Counted from the first letter of the stretch, positions 47,115 through 59,311 are shown. The stretch is DNA of 64,000 nt from Hyaloperonospora brassicae (GCA_947650285.1 CANTFL010001480.1:1-64000), one strand, 5' to 3'. Notes: generated from the sequence alone by a model not told the origin. Made by a program: numbers and translations.

Positions 47115-47300
47115 CAATTGATGGAACCGTTTAGACTTGTCTAACGACGAGCCGGTGGGCCTCAACCTGGAGCAACTGCGTATTCTGATCTCCGTATGCT
47201 GATCGGCAATCTATAAAAGCGCGTAAAGCGTCGGCGTCCTCCCTTCGTCGTGATACCGTATCAGTGTGGTAGAAAAGCTGCTGAGATCATCTAGGGTTGC
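47115..47300 (+). repeat. Diverged direct repeat, left copy (possible LTR)
   Basis: Shares with 49970-50160, in the same order, AGACTTGTCTA, a GAGCCGGTGGGCCTCA-like block, CGCGTAAAGCGTCGGC and a GGTAGAAAAGCTG-like block. The two copies are imperfect, as expected for old LTRs. Confidence 0.5.
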
Positions 47301-47689
47301 ATAGTATTTTGTATCAAAATAAGATCTAGTCGATAGCCGCAATTAGCCCTGGACTGACGAAGACCGAAGGGAGTATTGGTAAAGCCACACGTATATGGCC
47401 TATTGCGCCGACTTGTATCGGCACATGTATTTGTGCAAGTGTTATGGCTGTGTCTGTATAAATGTAATATATTTTACGAACAAACTTGGGCTTTGATCTG
47501 GATCCGACCAACCACGAGAATTTTTAACCGATGCGGTGGTGTAGAGCCGGTTGGTCAAACGCAAGTAGAAAAGAAACAGTGTTTTCACTTGGTATCTGTG
47601 TCGGGCTCGCGGGGGTAAGTTGTATGCCCTCAGTACCTGCGCAGCGAGTCGCGCACGTCTAACAATAAATGTGAATATAAAGACTTCAA

Positions 47690-49445
47690 CTCTCACACGC
47701 TACATCGAGCAAGGGAACCTAAGTCTGGACATTCGCTCGGATTTGGCGATGACGAAGCTGACGACACCGATGGCGAAGACTATCAGCACTCCGGCGCGTG
47801 ACTCGACAACGTCGCTACCGACCAAGATGGATCACTGACCTAAGCGAGAGCGTCTGACGCAAGGATTGGCGAAGAAGGACAACCCGGTGAGGTTTGTTCC
47901 AGCTCAAGTGAAGGCAGAGAATATGACGACACCTGAGTCGGAGACTTAGACGAAGATGGAAGTGCGGTGACCAGAGAGACCGAAGAAGACTACAGATAGG
48001 GTGGAGAACTGGGCTGAATATAAGTCACGGCCGCAGCAGTCGATGCAATACACCCTGGAGACCGACGTGATCGAGACAAAGTGGCGGAAGGCAAATCAAG
48101 CAGCGAGCGTGCCGAAGGTGATGGGTCCATCAAAGCAGCCCGAGCAACGCTGAGACTTATATAACCTCGCGGTTGATGTAAGGCCTCCAACCTTAGCGAT
48201 AACACAGGAGGAGACGACGTGGGGCCGACTGCAACGAGATCAGGAAACCTTTGGTCCGAAGTCGACAGGGTTGCGAGTTCAAGTCAAGTTCCACGGGTTC
48301 ATATCGGACACATCTAACCCAACTCCCGTTGCAACCGTTAGGTGTAGATTCGAGGGACAAGGGGTATTGCCTTGCCTCAACAACTCCTTTTGTCCCGCAG
48401 TGCTAAGGAACTAATTCATGAAGAATTACTGATCCATCAGAATTGCATAGTTCCCACCAGTGCACGAAGCAATTATAAGCTCCTAGTGCTAACGGTGATA
48501 TCCAGCAGACAATTTGTAAAAGAAGGTGTTCTTCGCTTCCGCCTCTACTAGGTGTTTCGTGAGCCGATTCGCGTCATGATCGCAGTCAAGTACCGCAAAC
48601 TTGAGCCGTACCACCAGACTCTCCGATGCATCCAGACGATCATTGCGATCCTTGTTGGCTTGAACAACTTCTGACTTCAAAGCGTAAATGCAATGTGCTA
48701 CGACGCGATCAACTCAGTCGACTGAAGCGCACTAGCCTGATAAAATTTAGCTTCCTTCTCCGTCGTAGCCAACCGCTGAAGCAATCGCTAGACTCAGCCG
48801 TGGGAGACTCCATACGGCGGCGATAGGTCGGACAAGCCGTATTACACTGGGAGAGCGCCACGCAAAGGGAGGCTATGTGCTCATTGTAGTAAGCGACCCG
48901 AACAACATCACGATTCGACAGTGCAGTCATATCAGCCAGTAAACCCACGCGGGGTAAAGCTTGTCGCGCCGACGTGATCAGGAGACGACTGGGCTTTTCC
49001 AACAGCTTTACGATGACCCTCGTCAACTCGATTTCTCGTTGCCGGAATTGAGCTTCCATGTTCACCACAAGCAAGACGCCAAAGGTCACGCAAGCAGACA
49101 GGATCTGGGGAATCAACCGGGGACCCCAAAAACATAGAGAGAAATAGAGACAACGAGCGCGTCAGTAACTTCATCAGATGGAAAAATAGATGATATCCTT
49201 GACGGGTCCACAAGTAACGACTAAGACAGCGACGACTTGGATACCGATACAAAGCTTGGCTTCGTGTAACGAGACTTCAAAGGAACTACCGATACCGACG
49301 AACGGAGTCCCACAAAAGGTGAGACAGTTGACGGCGGTAGCGCATCACCGATACTATCTGTCACGTCAGAACTGGAAGATAAGAAGAGATGAGAAGAAGA
49401 AGCACACAGGGTCGACGACACGATAACAACAACTATATGTAACAC
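47690..49445 (-). pseudogene. Broken Ser/Pro-rich and coiled-coil coding remnant
   Basis: On the minus strand, successive short open frames share a protein-like composition: Ser/Pro/Leu-rich stretches (49221-49445 and 47690-48205) and two heptad-like, charged stretches (48709-49116 and 48489-48680, the latter with LKFAVLDCDHDANRLTKHLVEAEAKN-type spacing). It resembles a decayed element-encoded, possibly gag-like, protein, but I recognise no domain. Its position between two diverged direct repeats suggests it is the body of a non-autonomous or decayed LTR element. Confidence 0.33.
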
Positions 49446-49969
49446 GGCACAGCAGCAAAGACCGACACGGGAGAAGGGCTAATTGAAACGATGCGAAGTG
49501 GTCGAAACACTTGCCTGATGGGTTCGTAGTTCGACTGGAACAGTTGTGATGTCGAGAAAATGATCTTGCTGATTATCTGCCATTCCTTCCCCTCGATGAT
49601 TGTGACCTCGACGGGTCGAAACTCGGCAAGTTCAAACTCGATGAGTCAAAACACGATGAGTCGGAGATAAATAGGAGTGTGTAATGTGGCGACAGGAGAG
49701 AGATTAGAAGCCACCCACGTAGTCCTCACTACAAGCGAATAAGAGACAATCGATACAGAGCAGATTATTCTGATTCCTGGATACGCCTAAACTTCACGGT
49801 AAGTCCCTACACGGGCTAGATTACGACAGTCGTCGAGTTTCGAGAGGCTTAGCTTGTAGAGTTTTCGATAAAGGGCACTCGCTACTAGCACACGTTGATG
49901 ATTGACGAGCGGCAAGCCATTTGACGCAATGAACGGCACCGTATGAGTCTTGTCGAGCGATGAGACGGT

Positions 49970-50160
49970 CAAGTCAATGGAAGGGACATTTTAAGACTTG
50001 TCTAGTAACAAGCCGATGAGCCTCAGCCGATTTCACCATAAATCTTCCGGTCGGATGTACACTGAATCCGGTTACCTGGAATGGCGCGTAAAGTGTCGGC
50101 TTCCACCCTTTAGTGTGAGTCACAGGAGGTGAAAGGTTTAATAGCTGATGAGCTCAAACA
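49970..50160 (+). repeat. Diverged direct repeat, right copy (possible LTR)
   Basis: Partner of 47115-47300: AGACTTGTCTA, CAAGCCGATGAGCCTCA, CGCGTAAAGTGTCGGC and a GAGGTGAAAGG block in the same order and strand, about 2.85 kb apart. Confidence 0.5.
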
Positions 50161-50879
50161 GGCTTCTGGAGAATGTGGCTGCAAGAATCGAGTATACAAA
50201 AGCCACAACTGAACCCGAAGGGGCGAATCACGAAGAGATATCGTTATATACCAACGCAGCAGCCCAACTCACCGATTTACCTTGGCGCTACTGTTCTGCT
50301 GGTGCGTCAAAGTGTTTTATTACAATTTCAACGAACCACTATACCATAGAAGACTAAGTACGTAAGTTACGGTAGATTATATATAGGTGATATCGTGGAG
50401 CTTGTGTGAGATACATGTTACATATTAGGAGTAGTTGCAGACTTGTAGGATGTTATTATATTGTTGGCGACTAGTAGACTGTTATGATATCGATTTGGCT
50501 TAGTCATACGGTAAAGCAGATATCACGCGGATAATTGAGGGACCGAGGCCCAGCGTGGGCTAGTCTCATGAAACTCACATTGGCGACCTGCTGTTTTACC
50601 AGTAATTTGTACTTTCCAAAGCCGCGTCCCCCATACGACGCAATACTCAAAATGAATACGACATACCGGATGTTTTAATACAGATGTCTTACGATACGCT
50701 GAAACTTAAGGGTAGGATAAGGCGCTAGCTAGAAGAAAGCACATATATCAGCGGCGGCTGAAAGCTATCCGATTTTTCGATCCATTGATTTCGAAATTCT
50801 AAGCCTGATGAGTACAGCTCAATTTCGATTTGCAATCCTGACCGTAAGCCTATCAAGATTCTTCCTTTAGCTTGAACCT
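50161..50879. other. No recognisable gene
   Basis: AT-rich, no motif recognised. Confidence 0.5.
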
Positions 50880-52310
50880 ATACACCGCTACTGCTGGACG
50901 AGACCCAGCGACTGTCGAAGACGAGCGTAGAATATACGCGTAAGTGGCTTGGTGAATATACCGGCTAGCTGATTGGCCGATGAACACCACTTATCGACCC
51001 GGCTGTTTGCATGATCTTCACGAATAAAGTGAAATTGAATAGAAATATGCTTTGACGCGATCGACACCAACTTGTTCTAAATACACTGTATGACAGTTTT
51101 GTTGTCGATATTTAGTTGCGGTTTGATCTCAATCATAAAATGTCTTGAATGAGCTGTTGAATACAGCCGCACTCAGAAGTCGCTTGAGCTTTCGCGATGA
51201 ACTCATCCTCCATAGTTGAAAGTGCGACCACATGATGCGTGCGAGATGACCAAGTCACGGGTCGTCCTTTAACAGTGAATGCAGAACCACTTGTTAACTT
51301 CCGGTTGGGCTCATCTCCGGCCCAGTCTGCGTCCGACCACATCACGGCGTCGAGATTCTTGAGATTGAGAGGCGTGGCTTCTTTTTAGTGTAGGATGCCG
51401 AGATCACGCGTGCCCTTGAGGTATCTAGTTATTGTCGCGCCGCAATACTGACTACGTATGAGATATATAGACCAGTCATGTTGGACCATCAGAAAAGTCT
51501 TCCTATTGCCTCTCGGTATCCGAAACCATCCACATGTAGTCGATCCTCGATTTTGTTGTAGCTGATGTTGTTGTCCATCGAGGTCGCAACTGGATTATAG
51601 TGTTCCATATTAAAGCGAACAAGGAGCTCGTCCACCATGCGTGACTGCGAAAATAGAAGAAAATGATACAGTCTGTAATTTGCATCCCCATAAACTTTTC
51701 TGCTGGTTCAGACTTGACTTCGTAGAGGTTTAGCTATAGATGTGCCACTCAATTCATGATTTCTGGTGTCGATCCGGCCATCCAAATGGCATTTACATAC
51801 AATCCAAGTAGCATGTATCCATCTTCAGTGTGAAGAACGTACACGCACAGGTCAAAGTTGCACCGAAGAAACTGAATAGACTAGAAATGATTGTTAATGC
51901 TGTCGAACCAGCATCAATCTCACTGCTCAATGCCTTACAATGGCTTCGGCAAGAGTAACGACTGGTCTTGTGGCAATTGGGGTTCTGGAGGCGGCTACAT
52001 GTATGTCTTTTCCTTGATCGTCCCCTTTACACATGCGTTCGGATCATCAGCGAGCACAACGAGAAGGCTGCAGATGTGCTCGCAAATGAGACCATAAAGA
52101 AGACACTGCCAATCCGAATGACAGCAGAATAAGTTTCTCCGTAGTCCACTTCATGTAATTGTGAGACATCACGTGCGGCGAACCGAACCCTGAAACTCTC
52201 GATGAAACCCGTGTGGTTGCTCTAAACCATGAACACGTACTCGCTTCATACAACATTGACGTCCGAACGAGATTTACGGCCTCCCACGTTTGTTTCGCAA
52301 TCAGTGATTA
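50880..52310 (-). mobile_element. Degenerate Ty1/Copia RT-RNase H fragment
   Basis: Minus strand, right to left. RT entry region with a VSSRVSGFG block (52047-52256). RT core ending in LLGLYVNAIWMAGS (about 51760-51900), where the catalytic YVDD reads YVNA, so both Asp residues are lost. RNase H with MMWSDADWAGDEPNRKLTSG and ALSTMEDEFIA (51133-51345). Copia C-terminal block with KHISIQFHFIRED and FTKPL...LGL (50888-51070). Frames change between blocks. It is clearly a dead copy, and whether it belongs to the same family as the copy at 1-3.2 kb cannot be judged because different parts survive. Confidence 0.88.
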
Positions 52311-52493
52311 TAACCCGATCTTAATTACTGCTTGCCATTGCTCGCGTTTGGGGATTCAGGTGCTTGTTAGCGATAAGCTAGATCCGTGATCGGATGTATT
52401 GCATATATAGAGCATTGCACGGTGTGATCTTGCTCATTTGGTGGTGGACGGGATGTAGTTCCGTATGTCGCTTCCGCCCCATACTTCTGCCAT
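52311..52493. other. Junction between Copia fragment and LINE
   Basis: No motif recognised. Confidence 0.4.
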
Positions 52494-55400
52494 TTGCAGG
52501 TTGATCATTGGTCTGAGACCCCTCCCCCTGATGTCGTCACGGTATATCGCTATGATACGGTGGAATCGACTGTCCTTGTACCTGGATACGGTTCAGAAGA
52601 ATCAGCACGACAATACCTAAGTCGTGTGGTGATCGAATTCGACGCTTGTGTCGGTAGCACTTGCACGTACTGGATAAGGGTCACTTCCTAATTTGCGGCC
52701 GACCGCACAAGCGACTCTTCGACTGATATGGGCATCTTGGAAGTGTACCACACAACAAATCTGCGAAGCGTGATTTACTTTGCTGCCAGTTACTGTGGAT
52801 CAAAAGCGACGCGCAGGATCGCATCCGTCCACCGCCTACGAGCATCGAGACGAAAGTGCCTTTGCTGGTGCCATCGCCCCAGGAGACCCCGGTGATAGCG
52901 GTGCTGAGATTCCGGTTCCGGTATTGCATCATGCTGCCGTGGCGCCTTCTCTCTAGTGCCCTGTGTTTCGACCGGGAGCCGCCAGTGGTGTTGCTTATCC
53001 TGCACCACCGGTTATTGCGGAGGCCTGTCCTCGTAGCCCCCCTGTACCGGCTCCGAATTGGTCCAAAGGCGTTTCCAGACTCTTCTCCATAGAGGCTCTC
53101 TGCCGTCGATGGGTGGTATATTCTGTCAGATAAGCGAGGAGGTGCTACTTGCTCTGACTGCGGCTCAGTCTGATGCCGCTGCGGTTGCAGCTGCTAACGC
53201 CAGCAAGTACTGACGTGAATACGAGTGCGCTCGTCAAGATGTATGGCGGCTGCTTGAAGGCAAATAATTTCAACTACAGCGCTAAAGAAAGAGACCTACC
53301 GGTTGTGGCTGGCGAAAGGTATTTTTTTGATTCTCCACTCGTCTTAACTTACGAAATTCGGGAGGACGCTGCGCGAACGGAACCTCGACGCATCGATTTT
53401 AAGTGGACTACTTTGTCATAAACTCTACGCCCGCCTACCTCGTGGGTACGTGGTCTACGAGCTAAAAACTACGTATCAGTTTTGTTATGCGTTGCACGCG
53501 GCGGCTGCAAACAAAGGAGGGATGACGCAGGCTGCCGCGCCCATGGATGATGTGACTGATCTCACGTGCTCAGTACACTCTCAAGTAGCCGAACTTACGT
53601 TTCCCACGCCCTTTGCTCGAGACATGTTGGCAGACACTACCTTTCGTTTTTCTCGCGGTGAGTTTTTGCTGCGTGCGACTGACTTGTTGAAGGCAGGTAA
53701 TGCGGAAAATAGCTTTGATCCGATCGGTATTTCAATGTTGTATCGCGTTGAAGTGCTGGGTCGTTCCGACACCTCCGCGCAAAAGATTTGCGATTGGTCC
53801 AGCGCATTAACCTCGACACCGGTTCTGTGTGTCGAATACTTTGCCAATAAAGGAACTACGCTGTTTGACCCTTATGTCTCGTACGTCATTGTCGCAAGTA
53901 CAGAGTGTCCACTGGAGCTTCCGACAAACGCAAGCTGCGTATTGAGAGCGACGGGAATCTGGCCACTGAGGCGTTCTTGCGTCACCCCCAGACGACCGTG
54001 CGGCCTCAGTGTAAGCTTTGCCTTGGCCCAAAGAACTTTCGTCGGGACTGTAAGGTTGTCGCACCCGACGTTGTTGCGAGCAGACGCAGTGTGTCCGTAA
54101 CTGTTTCGGCGCCTTTGGTGACAGGGGTTGGGCTACTTGTACCCACAAGGGAGCTGGTGAAGCAGGTCAAGCAAATTCGTATCGCAACTTCACCACAGCC
54201 CTTGCTCTTCGACTCCCCCACGAGATTGAGCGCAAGTATCGTCAACAGCAGGAACTAGGCCGAAGAGCTGAGGCTGGTGACCGGACGGTTACCGAGGCTG
54301 CGTTACAGCAAGCCGCTCAGCATCGGGTCGATGAGGACACCTGTCGTCGTAGCGGGGTCGCTGCACGGACCCGGGTGGCGGTCTGGCTTCACGTCTTTGT
54401 CGTGAGCAAGCGCACAGGAGTTCCGGTGCCATCCCCATATCCCGCTTCTAGTGTGGATTGCACGATACCAGTGCCGACGGAACATGAGTCGGCCGCAGTC
54501 CAGACGGAGGTCACCGTGCCGGTGGGAACGGCTGAATAGCCGGTGTCGCCCGATATATTCCCTTCTCCCCAGGCTCAAGACACTAGTCCCGCTGTTTTAC
54601 CTGTTTCCGGCTGTGATTCTGTGCATCTCTTTGACGTTTCGATGATCGCTGCGGCAAGTTTGTCTGTAAAGCTGGGGTTACGTTTGCCACCAGTGGTCCC
54701 AACGGTGAGTCATTCTCCTGAATCCTCGGCTGATCCGGCTCCATCGAATGACTACGCAATTCTCGCACGTGTCAAGACGGGGTGTCTTCCCACAGGGATG
54801 TACTGGATCGAGCTCGACGCCCGTGTTCTTTGAGGATGGCTCTACTCAACCCTTATAGAGGCGGACACCCCAACACGGGGCAATCTGTCAGAAGATACAG
54901 TCGGTGTTGGTAATAAATTGGCATTCTCGGACCCGGTACGCTCCCACGAGTTTCCGTAAGATTCCGTTTCGTCTTTCCATGGCCCCTAGCCCCCTTCAGC
55001 TGCATGAATGGCTCGACGGTCGGTCCTCGAGCGCAGCTGGCGCCCACGATGCGACTTGATGAGCTTGCGGAGACATGCAACATTCCTGCCAGTATTGAGA
55101 CGACTACTCTTCCCCATCCACCCCGTCCTTGCAAACGTCCTCACTCTACCGATCGGCGCGTCGTGCGTCGGCGTGCAACAAGCCATCGCAGAGATGACTG
55201 TGCGGACCCCACCGGTCTGATGTCATCCAGCTCCCCCGAAATTTTATCAGATCCATTATCGCCCCAGCTGTCGGCTGCTCTTGTACCTCAAAGCTCGGAC
55301 GTTGCTGTCGATAACTCTTTCCTCTTGGCTCTTCCTGGTTAGTAACAGCTTGGCCGCCCCCTGTCGGCAAGCGAGCGTCTTGAGAGCAGCAGCAGCCGGC

Positions 55401-57185
55401 GATATGAATCACGGTATGACACTCCGGCGGCCTCTTTTTCGCAAAGGTCGATTGCTGCGTTCTCTTGTTGAATCGGCCCATGAGCTTCGACGCTTATCCC
55501 CAAGTGACCGCGATTAGCGAAAGCGTCGCGAGGGCGACAACGGATCGGCTATAACAATTTGGATTCGGAAGAACTGACAAAGGTCTACCCGTCTCCTCAG
55601 CGCTCTTGCTTACTGTGGTGCATGCACGCTCGAAGCCTTCATCCCCACTCACGTCGACGCGTTGACTGATCTTCTTCAGCACCTTCCTTACCCCGTGTTG
55701 GTGCTACGAGGCCTGCCATCGTCCACGTTTACTACTCTTGGCAGCGTTGTTAATTGTCAATCTTTATTGGCGCTTATGAGCCATCACACGGCCGATAAGA
55801 CTCATCCTTCTCCGATTTGCAAGCTCTGCTTCGGCCGTATCGAGGCTGTCAACGCTATCCCGCATGGCCGAGCGCGCTGGACTTTAACGGATGCGGTAAG
55901 CTGGTGGGTACGTCTCGAACAGGTCGAATCCGACCTTCTTCTAGCAACCACAGGCCTGCAGTCACCCATTGCTGAAATGCTCGCCTTGACAGTTGTGAGT
56001 CTCTTGCCCCCGCACCTAATTTCTTCGTAGAGGGACTGCGGGAAGATACTTCCAGACTGCAGGGCTCGCGCGTATGAAGCTACCTCTGATATCCAGCTCC
56101 TCGTGGCGAATGTTGCCTCCACCAGGTCGTGATCTCGTGCTCTGGCCCTTGTCAAACATGGAGAAGACGGCGGTCCCAGTCGATGCTAAATTCTCCTCGG
56201 TGACTGTGAGCTGTACGGCTCAGACATCACGTCCCATCACTGCCGCTTTTGCTTACGCGGGCCGTCAATAGACTGACGGCGTTCGTGCTCCAGATGTGCG
56301 TCAGCATTGCAGTTTCCTGTCCCATCGTGTCGGTCACGACAACATGCTCGGCCGGTTGTCTCAGGACATTCAAACGCTTGGTCGACGCCTTGGACGTCGA
56401 AACGCTCGATTTTCCCATCATCGCCAATGCCAAGACATTGGCGATACGGATAACTTGCCTGAGGCAACACCTCCCGAACCTTGTTCACCCCCTGCAGGCT
56501 GTTTTTGTCCCGTGCATGGAATTGAACCGTGCCATAGATTTGTTTGAGACAGTTTTAATTGAAGCTCGTGATGATCTGCAGAACGCTCTTGGCATGGCGT
56601 TGTTGCTCAATTTTGCTAAGGCTTATGACTCGCTTGGTCGCGATTTTCTCATGGCCGCATTACGGTATCTCGGCTAACCTGACGTATCGGTGCGCGTTGT
56701 CAGACTCTTACACGCCGGTACGCGCTGTCGCTTCTCTGTCCATCGGCATCCTTCGCATTGGCTACCGGTCTCTTGTGGCATTCGGAAAGGTTGCCCACTA
56801 GCACCCTTGTTGTTCATATTGGCGTTAGACCTTCTTTACACACGTTTCGTGATCGACACCCAGGTGACCGGGGTTTTGCTGGTCACCCGCTCCGCGGTTT
56901 TGTGGGTTAAAGTTCGCGGGTTTGCTGATGACATGGCTGTAAATATCCGCTCTCAAATCCAAGTGGGGGATGTCTTGTATATCCTCGAGATGTTTGGCAC
57001 TGCATCTGGGCTAAGGGCCCATGTCGCCAAGTCCATCACGTTTTACTTCGACCAGGGACCTCGGCCTGCCCGACCGGGCTTGGTTCTTTATATGTGTTGC
57101 GCGCCGGTGAACACTGCCGGTATCTTGGGGTCTTTTTCGGCGCTGGTGCCACCGTTAGTGCGAATTGGACGAGCTGCATACGCGC
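52494..57185 (+). mobile_element. Non-LTR (LINE) retrotransposon, broken and interrupted
   Basis: Two successive coding areas on the plus strand. The first (about 52.5-54.3 kb) is ORF1-like with a short Cys motif. The second (about 55-57.2 kb) ends in an unmistakable LINE reverse transcriptase. Both have frame breaks. The RT frame runs directly into the LTR at 57186, so the rest of the LINE should resume beyond the right edge, after the Gypsy insertion. No endonuclease motif could be confirmed between 54.5 and 56.2 kb. Confidence 0.78.
53173..54258 (+). pseudogene. LINE ORF1-like region, frame-broken
   Basis: Open stretches 53173-53421, 53450-54100 and 53905-54258 lie in different frames and read as one protein with two or three breaks. 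The last contains CKLCLGPKNFRRDC, a partial zinc-knuckle-like Cys pattern without a clear His. The assignment to ORF1 rests on position upstream of the RT and on this motif only. Confidence 0.45.
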
Positions 57186-57187
57186 TG
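56249..57187 (+). pseudogene. LINE reverse transcriptase, truncated by LTR insertion
   Basis: A single frame interrupted by one TAA at 56675-56677. Before the stop: NLVHPLQAVFVP, RAIDLFET and LLNFAKAYDSLGRDFL, the RT motif with the first catalytic Asp position reading Asn (family form DF.KAYDS). After it: GIRKGCPLAPLLFILALDLL and GFADDMAV, the catalytic F/YADD. The next residues end at TGTAA, the first bases of the LTR, so the 3' part of RT and everything after has been displaced. The nonsense codon and the Asn replacement suggest the LINE was already inactive or decayed in place. Confidence 0.85.
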
Positions 57188-57578
57188 TAACGGGGATCAC
57201 CCTTGCGTGAACTTAACTCAAGGGTTTCGGTGCCCCGACAGACGCACACGAGGCAAACGAGGAAGCGTAGATAAGGTAAAAGCAGAACTGTTATATTAAT
57301 AAAATTAAGTCTTTTAACCACTGTCTCTCTGTTTGACTTAACTTAATTATGCTAATATAACTGAGTGTATGGTGACGTCTCGTCACTACTCATTGCGCGC
57401 GTCCCGTGGCGATTGGTGGGTTGATATCATCAAGATATCAACCAATGAACAGACTCTTTGGTCGACTCATCAATATCACCACTTTGGTGATATTGTTCAA
57501 AGAATATTCAACTTAATATTCTGTATTGTCATTGTTTCTTTAAAGTGACAACTCCATGTAACGGGCTGCCCCGTTACA
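57186..57578 (-). repeat. 3' LTR of the Gypsy element
   Basis: 393 bp from TGTAACGGGG to CCCGTTACA. Hairpins: GGTTGATATC/GATATCAACC (57419-57443), CAATATCACC/GGTGATATTG (57471-57495) and the terminal TGTAACGGG/CCCGTTACA (57557-57578). It is the 3' LTR because a polypurine tract adjoins its right side and pol is on the minus strand. As an LTR it would hold the poly(A) signal for the minus-strand transcript and, as a duplicate of the 5' LTR, a promoter. Confidence 0.93.
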
Positions 57579-57590
57579 TCGCCCCCCTAA
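57579..57590 (-). promoter_or_regulatory. Polypurine tract
   Basis: On the minus strand TTAGGGGGGCGA lies directly before the LTR start TGTAACGGGG. This is the expected plus-strand primer site. Confidence 0.85.
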
Positions 57591-57707
57591 CTGATAGTCA
57601 CCATGTGACTATCGAAAATATGGCGGCCACCCGTTGGTCACCATTGGGACAGGGAGCACTTGTTGGGTCCGTTCCATTCACTTTCCGCTTGAAATCGCAT
57701 AGTTAAC

Positions 57708-59311
57708 ATGTCTATGCGAGGTGAATCAAGACCTACACAGCCCGGTGCTGTGCCAGCTTCTGCGGCAGACGATTCGTCGTCTGCTGCTCCTTCTTCGCCG
57801 GCAGCAACAGGTGCTGCAGGTGCACGCGGCACCTTACCGCGTGCGCATGATTACCCCGACGTAGAGGTCATCTACTCTGGCGAGTCAGACGTGTCTGACT
57901 CGGGCAATGCGCCAGAGGCGTCTCGATCACCGGCGACGCCTCAGTATTCGCCAAGGCCACTGCCGAACGGACTCGTGATTCGCATCACAGTCTGTTCGGC
58001 AGTGATGATGATGATCAGGGTGGTGAGGAGTATTACTCCGTACCGCCACCAACTTGTGCCTCTTCGCACGAGCGTGATGACGATGGCGTGAGCCGTCGTC
58101 AATATGGGAGCCGTGGTACCAACAAAGGTACTACTGTGAAGCGTGATGAGCTGAAGCCGTGGCGTTTGCCCGAACGGCTCGTCAATAGTTTGTCTCAAGA
58201 GACAAGCCAACACCATCGAATACCCTTATTCGATGCGACTGAGATTCACGGCTTGATTTCCAGCGCGAAGAACTTTCGCGCTGAAGAAGATTGTTATCTC
58301 AATGTCTTCCTTAGACATCGATGGTACAACGGCAACCAAAAGCGTGACAAGGCCTCGCTTTTGGATGCGTGGAACGCGTTCGTCCAAAACGTAAAGACTT
58401 TCGGACGAGAAGGGTGGCTCAAGAAACTTGAGGCGACAAGCCCCAGGTTCGAAAAGCGAACGCCAACCGGTGCTAGGTACCGGTTGCACTGTTTGCCGAG
58501 TGAGGCAGACATTCTTTGCCTCACATGGGGAGACCCTTGTGCGAGTTGTGTTGACAACTCGAAGCGTGTACATAGGGACGTGTATTCCCTAAGATTGCCC
58601 TGGGGAAGGGCACACATCTCGGCTGGGATGCGTGACGCGATTGCAAACTTGCAATCCGTCTACAAGCGCCAAAAGCGCGTGTTTACCGATGGGCCCGAGG
58701 ACTCATCGGATGGGTCTCGTCATACTGGCGGACGAGACCTTCAACATCCATCAACAGCTGGGAGCGGAGCTCCCAGCTGTTCCAAGAGGGTGGATACCCC
58801 CGCCACTGGACGAGGTAGCTCGTCCTTGATCCTGAATCGTCACGGTGATTCAAGATACGCTCCACTAGAAAGCGTTGATCACCGTGAGCATCCACCAAAT
58901 GATGTGGTGGAGGAGGAAAGACCTCCTCCAGATGATTCGGTTCACCATCTCGACCCTTACGAGATAAATTGCGCAATCGATGAATTGCGTGATGACTTGA
59001 AGCACGAGCGCGACCGGCGCTACGCTTTGACTGATACCGTGCGGAAGAACCGCAAGGATCACGAGGCTGATCGGGCGAGGGATCGCGCCGATTATGCCAC
59101 AGCGCAGCTTCAGATCGAGCGAAATGTCCGCTCCCTATTCGGCGAGCTGGCAACATCTCGCGGGGAGATATCTCGGTTGAGTTCCAAGGTATCATATCTG
59201 CGTGACCAGACGGATCGTCTGAAGCGCGAACGCAAGAAATTGATGGATGTTCTTGACCGTGGGGGCTATCTTCATCGAAAGAAGAAGGCTCGTACTGACG
59301 GTACGGTCTAA
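57708..59311 (+). CDS. Antisense accessory ORF of the Gypsy element, one probable frameshift
   Basis: Reads away from the LTR, opposite to pol. The main open frame (58088-59311) is 407 residues. A shorter frame (57708-58091) supplies an Ala/Ser/Pro-rich, acidic N-terminus beginning MSMRGESRPTQPG, and the frame of 58088 stays open upstream with a protein-like acidic stretch (SDDDDQGGEEYY near 58000). One indel around 57940-57960 would therefore join them. The N-terminal half has a WYNGNQKRD...LLDAWNAFVQNVKTFGREGWLKK region and a CLTWGDPCASC motif. The last 100 residues are a charged coiled coil ending in a Lys/Arg cluster. I recognise no domain. It overlaps the pol chromodomain ORF by about 630 bp. 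Antisense ORFs at this position are known in some plant Gypsy lineages; homology to them is not shown. Confidence 0.65.

Noticed and set aside
47588..47610. TTGGTATCTGTGTCGGGCTCG, reminiscent of an initiator-Met tRNA primer-binding site
   Set aside because: Only the first seven or eight bases fit. It points in the plus direction, while the coding remnant nearby is on the minus strand.
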